From: Leisingera sp. ANG-Vp
GTDB lineage: Bacteria; Pseudomonadota; Alphaproteobacteria; Rhodobacterales; Rhodobacteraceae
Direction of reading: 5' to 3'
DNA: 54,667 nucleotides
NCBI RefSeq assembly: GCF_000813725.1
Contig: NZ_JWLD01000052.1
Coordinates: 1-54,667, forward strand
Shown: positions 1 through 7,180 of the stretch, in pieces
Numbering within the stretch: position 1 is the stretch's first letter
Layout of the letters: each line of letters starts with the position of its first letter
Position numbers and translations under genes: made by a program
The notes under the pieces: generated by a model
The model's database searches: none
What the model saw: the letters and a program-made list of their open reading frames with translations, nothing else
What the model was told of the DNA's origin: nothing

Positions 1-22
1 CCCGCCGATGACCGGGGGCTGA
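1..22 (+). CDS. moaD: MoaD, molybdopterin synthase small subunit (last codons only)
   Basis: Only the 3' tail is in the window. Read in frame from base 2, it encodes PPMTGG followed by TGA at 20-22. A C-terminal Gly-Gly is the hallmark of MoaD, which carries sulfur as a thiocarboxylate on that terminal glycine and docks into MoaE. The stop lies four bases before the moaE start, the usual moaDE arrangement. The call rests on the GG tail and the position; the rest of the gene is outside the window. Confidence 0.8.
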
Positions 23-26
23 TGCG

Positions 27-473
27 ATGCGGATTTCTGTCCAGGAGGCGCCGTTCGAGCTGGGGGCGGAAAGCGATGCCTTTGCGGCCGGAGTGGCGGG
101 CGCGGGTGCTGTCGTCACCTTCACTGGTGTGGTGCGCGATGCGGATCAGGGCGGGCTCGAGGCGATGGAGATCGAGCATTACCCGGGCATGACCGAAAAG
201 GCCCTGACTGCGATTGCGGAGGAAGCGGTGAGACGCTGGTCGCTGGCGGACGCGCTGGTGATCCACCGGCACGGGCGCCTGGCGCCTGGGGAGCGGATCA
301 TGATGGTCGCCACCGCTGCGCGGCACCGCAAGGATGCCTTTGAGGCGGCGGAGTATCTGATGGACTACCTGAAGTCCCGAGCGCCGTTCTGGAAGAAGGA
401 AATCCTGGCCGGCGGCGGCTCGGACTGGGTGGCCGCCAAGGATGCCGACGAAGATGCCTTGAAGCGCTGGTAA
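27..473 (+). CDS. moaE: Molybdopterin synthase catalytic subunit MoaE
   Basis: The 148-residue protein has the family's usual length. MoaE transfers sulfur from MoaD thiocarboxylate to precursor Z (cPMP) to form molybdopterin in the cytoplasm. The diagnostic C-terminal segment YLKSRAPFWKKE lies at residues 114-125 and holds the conserved lysines of the active site. The VIHRHGRL segment (about 78-85) and the preceding TFTGVVRD segment (31-38) also fit the family. It directly follows the end of moaD, so the two form an operon. A strong hairpin with a T-run follows 74 bases after the stop. Other molybdenum-cofactor genes lie at 20663 (moaB) and 35103-39717. Confidence 0.96.
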   Translation: MRISVQEAPFELGAESDAFAAGVAGAGAVVTFTGVVRDADQGGLEAMEIEHYPGMTEKALTAIAEEAVRRWSLADALVIHRHGRLAPGERIMMVATAARHRKDAFEAAEYLMDYLKSRAPFWKKEILAGGGSDWVAAKDADEDALKRW

Positions 474-495
474 TCTGTGCCGATAGGGCAGTGGG

Positions 496-565
496 CTCCC
501 GCCAGTTGATCAATCATCAAAGATGATTTCCGCCTGTTGGGCCCGGCGCCGCGCTTCGCGCGGCG
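496..565 (+). repeat. R1 intergenic element, copy a (plus orientation)
   Basis: This copy starts 22 bases after the moaE stop. It has three R1 modules in order: CTCCCGCC (496-503), the small palindrome CATCAAAGATG (515-525, inside a longer AATCATC/GATGATT dyad) and GTTGGGC (536-542) leading into the GC hairpin GCCGCGC-TTC-GCGCGGC (548-564). The same order recurs at 28235, 39726 and 47103, and in reverse at 711-788 and 28398. The fourth R1 module (TTTCTGGTC...GAAATAC) is absent here. Confidence 0.7.
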
Positions 566-569
566 TTTT
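547..569 (+). terminator. Probable rho-independent terminator of moaE
   Basis: An 8-bp perfect GC stem (CGCCGCGC/GCGCGGCG) with a TTC loop is followed at once by TTTTCC on the plus strand. It is the third module of the R1 element and is the only R1 hairpin in the window with a clear downstream T-run. Confidence 0.65.
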
Positions 570-575
570 CCGTTC

Positions 576-690
576 GCTGAGAAGGCCTGAACGGGCAGGT
601 TTGCCCCTTCCGGCCCATCTCAAGTGTAATTGAAGATTCGCGCGTCAAGGACAAGCCGCTTCGCGGGGCCTGCGGCCTCCTTGACCCGCC
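576..690 (+). repeat. R2 two-hairpin intergenic element, copy a
   Basis: Begins GCTGAGAAGGCC. The first hairpin (584-615) has outer GGCC/GGCC pairs, an internal GAA/TTC helix and the apical stem GGGCA-GGTT-TGCCC. After 29 unpaired bases a second hairpin (645-684) is closed by TCAAGGA/TCCTTGA and contains a CCGC-TTC-GCGG inner stem. The only other copy in the window is at 33862-33982, with the same order and spacing. The two copies differ in stem sequence in ways that keep pairing. The copy lies in the convergent gap between moaE and the gene ending at 806, where no open frame is convincing. Confidence 0.6.
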
Positions 691-710
691 GGAGTCAGGG
701 AGCCGCCCGC

Positions 711-788
711 GCCGCGCGAAGCGCGGCGCTATGCCCAAGGCTATTCAGCGCGTGCTGGCGCAGCCAGTGCGTGCTGCAGGCGCGGGAG
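711..788 (-). repeat. R1 intergenic element, copy a' (minus orientation)
   Basis: On the minus strand, just after the stop of the gene ending at 806, the order is CTCCCGC (788-782), a short CTGG/CCAG hairpin replacing the CATCAAAGATG dyad, then CCTTGGGCATAGC (740-728) and the hairpin GCCGCGC-TTC-GCGCGGC (727-711). The string TTGGGCATAGCGCCGCGC also occurs in the copy at 47103-47214. Copies a and a' face each other across the R2 element, so each of the two convergent genes has its own R1 copy downstream. Confidence 0.6.
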
Positions 789-805
789 TGCTCCTGTGCC
801 GGATC

Positions 806-1120
806 TTAATGCGGGATCTGGCTGCGCAGCTCTTCGGCTTCGCGGCGGGCTTCACGCAGGCCTTCCATGGCGGCGCGCAGTTCCGCTTCGGTCTGGGTCA
901 GCTGGTTGGTCAGTTCCGCCTCGCGCTGCTGCAGGTAGGTGATTGCCTGGTCGCGGGTTTCTTCCGCCTCGTGCAGCTCCTGGCTCATCCGGTCGAGGTC
1001 GGCCACATCGCTTTGCCTGACCCGGGTGAAGCGGTGCACCAGCCAATTGGCAAACCAGCCCATGGCAAAGGCCGCAAACAGGATGATCGCGGTGGTGATG
1101 ATGAACTCGGTTCTGTTCAT
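806..1120 (-). CDS. Small membrane-anchored coiled-coil protein, unknown function
   Basis: The 104-residue protein has one hydrophobic segment near the N-terminus (about residues 6-29) and a charged, Glu/Ala/Leu-rich remainder (about 38-100) with a heptad pattern typical of a coiled coil. This suggests a bitopic inner-membrane protein with a cytoplasmic helical rod. I do not recognise a named family. Its ATG overlaps the TGA of the upstream OmpA-family gene by four bases (ATGA), so the two are probably translationally coupled. An envelope role is inferred from that pairing only. Confidence 0.8.
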   Translation of the reverse strand: MNRTEFIITTAIILFAAFAMGWFANWLVHRFTRVRQSDVADLDRMSQELHEAEETRDQAITYLQQREAELTNQLTQTEAELRAAMEGLREARREAEELRSQIPH

Positions 1121-3033
1121 TCCTCTGGTGTCTCCTGTGCGGTGCCTGTCTCTGCGGCGTCATCCCCGGCGGCGGGATCTTCCGGCGAGGCCTCCGAGGC
1201 CTCTGCTGCCGCCGCTGCGCGGATCAGCTTGAATTCGATGCGGCGGTTGGCTTCACGGCCCTCTTCGGTGCCGTTGTCGGCAATCGGTTCGCTTTCGCCA
1301 TACCCCTTTGCCGCAAATGTGGAGGTCACCACCCGGCGGGCCCTGAGTTCGTTCAGCACCGATTGCGCCCGCGCCTGGCTGAGGTTCTGGTTCATCACCT
1401 CGCGGCCCTGGCTGTCGGTGTGGCCCTGGATCTCCAGCCGGACCGGGCCGCAGCGGCCCAGAATCTCTGCAATCCGGTCCATCGTGCCGGCGCTTTGCGC
1501 GGCAATGGTGGCCGAGCCGGGTTCAAAGGCAATCTTGGCGTCGCTCTGGGCGCTGGCCAGCTGCGCCTCGCAGAGTTCGGGCGGCAGCGGCTTGTCTTTG
1601 GGTTCCGGCGGTTTCTCATAGGTGATGTCGAGCCCGTAGGTCTCGGCCTCTCCCAGTTTGGCTGACAGGAAACGGGCGATTTCCGCGGGCGTCTCCTTTC
1701 TGTAGCTCATGCCGCGCAGTTCCAGCGTGTCCGGCGTCACCAGCACCGCGCCGCGCTGCAGGTAAGAGAGCGCCTCCAGCCCGGCCAGCACCCGCACCGG
1801 CCAATCGGCAGGCAGACCCGGGGCCACCCGCGCCGCCGTGTGCACGTTGCCGGAACCAAAGCGGGCCTTGGCATAGCTGTCTGCAACCGTGCGCAGCGCC
1901 GCGTCGGTCAGCCGCCCGCGCAGCTGCACCTGGCCTTCGGGGCTGAGGGTGGCGGTGAACTCCGGCGCTGCGGCGGCATCCTGCGTCTCGGGCACGGGCA
2001 GCACGGCGTGCAGGGCAAAGACCCGGGGCAGGGCGCTTTCCAGCTCGCCGACCACGTGGTCGAACAGGGCATCTTCTGTGCCCTCGGCGGCCGCCAGGGT
2101 AATGTCGGCGTTTGCAATGGTCACGGAACCGCCGCCCAGCTGGGCCAGGGCTGCAATGCTCTGCTCAGCAGCCTTTGCCCAGTTGGGCGAGGGCACGCCC
2201 ATGCCGATCACGCAATCGGCCTCACCCTGCAGGCCTGCAGCCCGGGCAGCCGCCAGGATGCGGTCGCGGCTTTCCTCGCTTTCGGCAGAGCAGGCGTTGA
2301 ATGAGGCGCCATCCCCATCCAGCAGGAACCGCAGCGTAAACGGGGTGATCACAGGGCGCGGCGCGGCAATGTCCAGGGCCAGGCGCAGCCCGGGAGGCGC
2401 CTTGCGGCCGAGCTGTTCCTCCAGCCGTGCCTTGGCGCCGCTGCTGTCGGAAATCGCAGTGACCGATACCTCGCCGGCTGAAACCGAGATTTTGGCCCGC
2501 GGCAGCAGTTTCAGGGCCTCAACGGCGAAGGCCATCGCCTCCGGCCAGCCTTCGGGTGTCTCGTACTTCGCCGTTTCCAGCAGGTCGGCGACATTGCCGG
2601 CACCGGCCAGTTCGACCAGGTCGGCAACCAGGGTGCTGCGGCCTGCATCTGCGGGGATCAGGCCAATGATGGAAATGCCGCGGTCATTGCGCAGAATCTC
2701 TGCCGAGAACCGGGGCGGTGCCAGCCCGTCCGCCGGCGGCACCTCCATGCCATCAAGGATCCGGGCGGCATCCACCACCGTGCCGACCAGCGATTTCACC
2801 GAAAACCGGGTGGCCTCATCCGGCGCGGTGCCTTCCAGCAGCACCTGCAGCCCGTCCGCAGTCACTTCGGCCCAGCCATAGCCATTGTCATCCAGCGTGC
2901 CGCGCACGGCGCGTTCTGTGCCCTGCTCCACCGCTGTTACGGCGAATCCGGCGGCAACAAGGCTCAGCCCGGCGGCGGCGGCAAAGGCCAGGCCCGGGAT
3001 CAACAGCGAAGACAAGCGCATATGGCGGCTCAT
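1117..3033 (-). CDS. OmpA-family protein with BON-like repeats
   Basis: The 638-residue protein has a hydrophobic N-terminus (about residues 8-32) that works as a signal or anchor. A long central part carries repeated BON-like segments, where phrases such as GWAEVTADGLQVLLEG recur in varied form. The C-terminal OmpA/MotB peptidoglycan-binding domain (about 490-615) has AFEPGSATI, LEIQGHTDSQG and ANRRIEFKL, including the Asp and Arg that contact diaminopimelate. A Pro-rich linker (PPEPKDKPLPPE) precedes the domain and an acidic Ala/Glu tail ends the protein. It probably bridges the envelope and the cell wall. The first ATG follows a CTGGGA ribosome-site-like sequence; a second ATG four codons on is possible. 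Confidence 0.9.
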   Translation of the reverse strand: MSRHMRLSSLLIPGLAFAAAAGLSLVAAGFAVTAVEQGTERAVRGTLDDNGYGWAEVTADGLQVLLEGTAPDEATRFSVKSLVGTVVDAARILDGMEVPPADGLAPPRFSAEILRNDRGISIIGLIPADAGRSTLVADLVELAGAGNVADLLETAKYETPEGWPEAMAFAVEALKLLPRAKISVSAGEVSVTAISDSSGAKARLEEQLGRKAPPGLRLALDIAAPRPVITPFTLRFLLDGDGASFNACSAESEESRDRILAAARAAGLQGEADCVIGMGVPSPNWAKAAEQSIAALAQLGGGSVTIANADITLAAAEGTEDALFDHVVGELESALPRVFALHAVLPVPETQDAAAAPEFTATLSPEGQVQLRGRLTDAALRTVADSYAKARFGSGNVHTAARVAPGLPADWPVRVLAGLEALSYLQRGAVLVTPDTLELRGMSYRKETPAEIARFLSAKLGEAETYGLDITYEKPPEPKDKPLPPELCEAQLASAQSDAKIAFEPGSATIAAQSAGTMDRIAEILGRCGPVRLEIQGHTDSQGREVMNQNLSQARAQSVLNELRARRVVTSTFAAKGYGESEPIADNGTEEGREANRRIEFKLIRAAAAAEASEASPEDPAAGDDAAETGTAQETPEE

Positions 3034-3081
3034 TCCCAGTTCAAGTTACCGGCTCATACCGTGCTATAAGGCGCGGTTCAA

Positions 3082-4044
3082 TCACACGAACATGGCCAGC
3101 CCAAAGAAGATCAGCGGAATCAGGCCGGTATCACGGTTGAGGCGGAACAATTGCAAAAGCCTCTGGTTGTTTTCCGCGTCAAAGACGCGCAGCTGCCATG
3201 TCAGATGCCATCCCATGGCCCAGGGGGCGGCCAGGGCGAGCACCAGCGCCAGCACCGAAGCCGTGTCCAGCATCGCCAGGATCACCGCCACTGCCATCAG
3301 GCTTACTTTCAGCACGATGAACCGGCGCAGCCACATCGGGGTGTCGGTGCCAAACAGCCGGGCGGTGGATTTCACGCCGATCAGCGCATCGTCCTCGGTG
3401 TCCTGGTGGGCATAGATCGTGTCGTAAAACAGGGTCCAGGCGATTCCGGCCAGATACAACAGCACCGGCGGCCAGCCAAGCGAGCCTGTATGGGCGACCC
3501 AGGCCAGCATGGCGCCCCAGTTGAAGGCCAGGCCCAGAAACACCTGCGGCCACCAGGTGAACCGCTTGGCAAAGGGGTAGACTGCCACCGGCAAAAGAGA
3601 CAGCACGCCCATGGCAATGGCGGCCTGGTTGAAGGTCAGCAGGATTGCCAGTCCCAGAAGGCACTGCAGCCCCATCCAGGCCAGCGCGCCCTTGACCGTG
3701 ACCTGCCCCGACGGGATCGGGCGCGAGCGGGTGCGCTCGACCTGGCCGTCGAAGTTGCGGTCGGTGATGTCATTCCAGGCGCAGCCCGCCCCGCGCATCA
3801 GCCAGGCTCCGGCGGCGCAGCCGATGGCAATCCACAGGTCCTCCCAGCGCGGGTTCTGGCCGGCCAGGATGGCCAGCGCCAGCCCCCACCAGCAGGGGAT
3901 CAGCAGCAGCCAGGTGCCGATCGGGCGGTCGGCGCGGCTGAGGCGCAGATAGGGCCGTGTCCATTCCGGGGCATATGTGTCGACCCAGTTTCCCTTGACC
4001 GCATCTGCGACCTGACCCTCTGGCGCTGGCTTCTGGCCTTGCAT
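3082..4044 (-). CDS. ubiA: 4-hydroxybenzoate polyprenyltransferase UbiA
   Basis: This membrane prenyltransferase joins the polyprenyl tail to 4-hydroxybenzoate in ubiquinone synthesis. The 320-residue product has both Asp-rich motifs: NDITDRNFD (91-99) and DTIYAHQDTEDD (208-219), with eight or more hydrophobic helices around them. I chose the start at 4044 because the longer open frame upstream would run through the divergent rsmE. That leaves only 12 bases between the ubiA and rsmE start codons, so their promoters must overlap the coding ends. The isoprenoid tail for this enzyme would come from the polyprenyl synthase at 47254. Confidence 0.96.
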   Translation of the reverse strand: MQGQKPAPEGQVADAVKGNWVDTYAPEWTRPYLRLSRADRPIGTWLLLIPCWWGLALAILAGQNPRWEDLWIAIGCAAGAWLMRGAGCAWNDITDRNFDGQVERTRSRPIPSGQVTVKGALAWMGLQCLLGLAILLTFNQAAIAMGVLSLLPVAVYPFAKRFTWWPQVFLGLAFNWGAMLAWVAHTGSLGWPPVLLYLAGIAWTLFYDTIYAHQDTEDDALIGVKSTARLFGTDTPMWLRRFIVLKVSLMAVAVILAMLDTASVLALVLALAAPWAMGWHLTWQLRVFDAENNQRLLQLFRLNRDTGLIPLIFFGLAMFV

Positions 4045-4056
4045 ATGTAGGACCCC

Positions 4057-4782
4057 ATGAGTGCAAAAATCAGACTGTATGTAGAGCACCCATTGGGGGC
4101 AGGGCAATCGGTTCCCTTGGATCGTGATCAGGCGCATTATCTGTTCGGGGTGATGCGGCAGGCCGCTGGCGCCCCGGTTGCACTGTTCAATGGCCGTGAC
4201 GGCGAGTGGCTGGCCGAGGTCGCCGAGGCTGGCAAACGCGGCGGAACGCTGCTGTGCCGGGAGCAGGCCAAGCCCCTGCAGCTGCCGCCGGACCTGTGGC
4301 TGATGTTTGCGCCGATCAAGAAAGCCCGCACCGATTTCATCGTCGAAAAAGCGGCCGAGATGGGCGCTGCCCGCATCCTGCCGGTGCAGACCGAGTTCAC
4401 CAACTCCGAGCGCATCCGCCAGGACCGGCTGCAGGCCCATGCGGTGGAAGCGGCCGAGCAATGCGGCGGGACTTTTGTGCCGGAGGTCGGCGAGCTGCAG
4501 AAGCTCTCGCGCCTGCTGGACCATTGGCCGCAGGAGCGCCAGCTGATGTTCTGCGACGAGGCCGAGGTGGGCAATGCGCTGCAACTAGCTGCAGAAACAA
4601 AATCTGGCGCGCCTTGGGCGATCCTGATCGGCCCCGAAGGCGGCTTTTCGGCAAACGAGCGCAAGCGCCTGCATGCGCTGCCGCAGTCCCATGTGGTCAG
4701 CCTCGGCCCCCGCATTTTGCGTGCCGACACCGCAGCGGTGGCGGCGATGACGCTGTGGCAGCAGGTGCTCGGTGACTGGTAA
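4057..4782 (+). CDS. rsmE: 16S rRNA (uracil-1498-N3)-methyltransferase RsmE
   Basis: The 241-residue protein is a SPOUT-family methyltransferase that methylates U1498 of 16S rRNA using S-adenosylmethionine. An N-terminal PUA-like RNA-binding part (about 1-70) is followed by the SPOUT domain. The family motifs are EQCGG (134-138), LIGPEGGFS (190-198) and the C-terminal knot segment LGPRILRADTAAVAA (216-230). It is divergent from ubiA. Its TAA overlaps the ATG of the next gene by one base. In many relatives rsmE lies next to gshA (family knowledge from memory); here three genes separate them. Confidence 0.96.
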   Translation: MSAKIRLYVEHPLGAGQSVPLDRDQAHYLFGVMRQAAGAPVALFNGRDGEWLAEVAEAGKRGGTLLCREQAKPLQLPPDLWLMFAPIKKARTDFIVEKAAEMGAARILPVQTEFTNSERIRQDRLQAHAVEAAEQCGGTFVPEVGELQKLSRLLDHWPQERQLMFCDEAEVGNALQLAAETKSGAPWAILIGPEGGFSANERKRLHALPQSHVVSLGPRILRADTAAVAAMTLWQQVLGDW

Positions 4783-5444
4783 TGGATGAACCGCGCCGCG
4801 AACTGCATCTGTTCTTTGCGGCGGAAAATTCGTCAGCGGCCGTACTCTACCGCGCTAAAAATAGCCTGTACCGGCTGATTGCGTGGGATACAGACGGAGA
4901 TAAATTTTCACCGGGGCAATGGGTTAAGACAAGGGTCTTTGAAACTGCCTGTGCTTTGTCCCCCGACGGCAAGTACTTTATCTACAGCGCGATGCACAGA
5001 GGTACACCTGATGTCTTCACGGCTTTAAGCATCGCACCCTATTTCACGGCTCTGGAATTCCGTACTGGGCTGCTCGATTTAGAAGCTGGCGGGTATTTTC
5101 TGGACCCGGAAACACTGACATTTCGCCATACGATGAGTGACGCTGGGGTGATTGAGCTGAGTTGCGGGCTAAAGCAGGATACCATGCGGAAAAACTGGTT
5201 TCACTGTATGAACCATAAGTACGCAGGTGTTTCTTACGAAAGCCAGGCAGCATTGAGAGATGAAGTCGAGGAGAAGCGCGGTAAAATTTCCAGCTTGCTG
5301 GAATGCTATGAATGCAGCGGCGCCAGGCTTTTCCGCAAGACTGCCGCTGGGCGCGAGCTTCTTCTGGACTGTTCCTCGATGCAGTTTGAAGCGATTAAAG
5401 CCCCTTATGCTGGTGTTGTCAGAAGCGGTAGCCCGAACGATTGA
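4782..5444 (+). CDS. Hypothetical protein, A+T-richer orphan
   Basis: I do not recognise this 220-residue protein. It has no signal peptide or membrane segment. Most of the sequence is aromatic-rich and looks beta-rich; phrases such as LSPDGKYFIYSAMHRG (about 61-76) resemble a single WD/TolB-like beta blade. Four of its cysteines lie in the C-terminal half (for example LLECYECSG). It starts on the TAATG overlap with rsmE. Its base composition is close to half G+C in the stretch I counted, well below its neighbours, and codons such as AAA, TTT and AGA are frequent. That suggests recent acquisition. It could be part of a read-through rsmE transcript. Confidence 0.75.
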   Translation: MDEPRRELHLFFAAENSSAAVLYRAKNSLYRLIAWDTDGDKFSPGQWVKTRVFETACALSPDGKYFIYSAMHRGTPDVFTALSIAPYFTALEFRTGLLDLEAGGYFLDPETLTFRHTMSDAGVIELSCGLKQDTMRKNWFHCMNHKYAGVSYESQAALRDEVEEKRGKISSLLECYECSGARLFRKTAAGRELLLDCSSMQFEAIKAPYAGVVRSGSPND

Positions 5445-5612
5445 GCCGTGGCTTTCGAGATCTCAGTTCCGGCCTGCTCAGAGTCTGGAAACCAATTCCT
5501 GCTAAATTGACCGCAACCCGGAGTTGAAACGGCCCTGCCGCCATCACATGCTCGGCATGGGCCTGCCTTTCCGGCGGCAATGCAGGAGCTGGATCAATTC
5601 ATGGAGGGCACG

Positions 5613-6470
5613 ATGATTCGCAAGGCGTCACAGGGGGATTTGCAGGCCATCGAGGGATTCCTGGCGCCGCGTGCGGCGACGTCCATGTTCCTGTCCGGCA
5701 ATCTGCGCGACTACGGGCTGAACGCCACCGGCAGCCCCAAGGCCACCACGGTGTGGCTGAGCGAGCGCGATGACGGGATCTCCGGTGTGTTCGGCCTGAC
5801 CGAAGCGGGCTATTTCATGTTCGAGGCACCGGAGTTCGCAGCTGAAGACGGGCCTGCGCTGCGCCAGGTGCTGGCCGGGCGGCAGATTTCGGCGCTCACC
5901 GGCGAGGCCGGGAAGGCCGAGGCGCTGCTGGCGGCGCTGGAGCTGGACCGCAGCCAGATAGGATTCTCTGACGCAGAGCCGCATTTCCGGCTGAAACTCA
6001 AGGACTTGCAGATGCCTTCCGGCGGCAGCACCCTGCGCCCGATGCACGCTGAGGACGTGCCGCTGATCACCGAATGGCGCCATGCCTATGACAAGGAAAT
6101 TTTTGGCTCTGCCGACCTGCCGGAAATCCGCCAGCGCTCCACGGCCCGGGCCGAGGCATTGGTGGACAGCGGCCGCGGCCGCATCTTGGAACTGGGCGGG
6201 CTGCCGGTCGCAATGACCGCCTTCAACGCCGTGCTGCCGGAAACGGTGCAGATCGGCGGCGTCTACACGCCGCCGGGCCAGCGCAGCCGCGGCTTTGCCC
6301 GCCGCGCGGTGGCGCTGCACCTTGCCGAAGCGCATGAGGAGGGCGTGCAGGAAGCCATCCTGTTTGCCTCCGGCACCGCGGCGATCCGGGCCTATCAGAA
6401 ACTTGGCTTCGAACGGATTGGCGATTACCGCCTTGTCGAGTTCAGTGCTCCGGTAACGGCCGGCGGCTAG
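5613..6470 (+). CDS. GNAT-family N-acetyltransferase
   Basis: This 285-residue protein is a predicted acetyl-CoA-dependent acyltransferase. The C-terminal half carries the GNAT fold, with the acetyl-CoA pyrophosphate loop in VYTPPGQRSRGFARRAV (Q/RxxGxA type) and the strand-helix ending FASGTAAIRAYQKLGFERIG, typical of the family. The N-terminal half (about 1-130) looks like a degenerate second GNAT-like domain, so it may be a tandem protein. I prefer ATG 5613 because GGAGGG lies five bases before it; an in-frame ATG at 5580 has no good site. The substrate is unknown. Confidence 0.88.
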   Translation: MIRKASQGDLQAIEGFLAPRAATSMFLSGNLRDYGLNATGSPKATTVWLSERDDGISGVFGLTEAGYFMFEAPEFAAEDGPALRQVLAGRQISALTGEAGKAEALLAALELDRSQIGFSDAEPHFRLKLKDLQMPSGGSTLRPMHAEDVPLITEWRHAYDKEIFGSADLPEIRQRSTARAEALVDSGRGRILELGGLPVAMTAFNAVLPETVQIGGVYTPPGQRSRGFARRAVALHLAEAHEEGVQEAILFASGTAAIRAYQKLGFERIGDYRLVEFSAPVTAGG

Positions 6471-6587
6471 CGGCCTGCAACAGGGGCAATTGCCGCTTCT
6501 GCCATTGCATCCGCTGCGCGGGCCCCACACATAGGAGGGCAGGGCAGGCACCGCTGTCTGCCGGAAGTTTGCAATGAGGCGAGACCT

Positions 6588-7115
6588 ATGAGTTTCATCC
6601 GCCCCGAGGCCCGCGCCCAGCTGTGGCGCTGGCGTGAAGTGATTGCCGCGGTGATGATGTTCCTGCTGGGGCTGAAGTGGGCGTATTCCGCCGTGGGTTT
6701 TACCGCCATCACCGGCTGGGCTCTGGTGGCCACCGGCCTGGTCACTGCCATCATCGGCGCCCAGCGGATGCGCTTCCGCCGCGGCACCAGCGGTCCGGGC
6801 GTGGTGCAGGTGGACGAGGGGCAGATCGCCTATTTCGGGCCTCTGACCGGCGGGGCTGTCGCTGCCTCGGAATTGGAGCGGCTGGCGCTGGATCAATCCG
6901 CCAAACCGCCGCATTGGCTGCTGGAGCAGCCCGGCCAGCCGCCGCTGGCAATCCCCGTTAATGCCGAAGGCTATGAGGCGCTGTTTGATGTCTTTGCCGC
7001 CCTGCCGGGGCTGAAAACCGAGCGTATGCTCAGCGAGTTGCGCCGCCGCGGCCCTCACCAGGTCGTGATCTGGGAGCGTTCCTCGAGCCGGCCGGATCAT
7101 CACAGGCTGCATTGA
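6588..7115 (+). CDS. Conserved membrane protein, unknown function
   Basis: The 175-residue protein has two hydrophobic helices near the N-terminus (about 17-34 and 37-58) with a short turn between them. The cytoplasmic C-terminal part resembles small bacterial PH-like or regulatory domains (VVQVDEGQIAYFGPLTGG... and a Pro-rich loop) in a general way only. The ATG follows GAGGCGAG at good spacing. It lies just upstream of gshA with a 65-base gap. Function unknown. Confidence 0.8.
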   Translation: MSFIRPEARAQLWRWREVIAAVMMFLLGLKWAYSAVGFTAITGWALVATGLVTAIIGAQRMRFRRGTSGPGVVQVDEGQIAYFGPLTGGAVAASELERLALDQSAKPPHWLLEQPGQPPLAIPVNAEGYEALFDVFAALPGLKTERMLSELRRRGPHQVVIWERSSSRPDHHRLH

Positions 7116-7180
7116 CACTGGCGGTGATTCCGCCCACCACTGACCCTTCAAGACAGACCTAACAGGACGGAGTGCCAGGC

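Noticed and set aside
4045-4584. Upstream extension of ubiA by about 180 codons
   Set aside because: It runs through the whole 5' part of rsmE on the other strand, and UbiA has its normal length from 4044.
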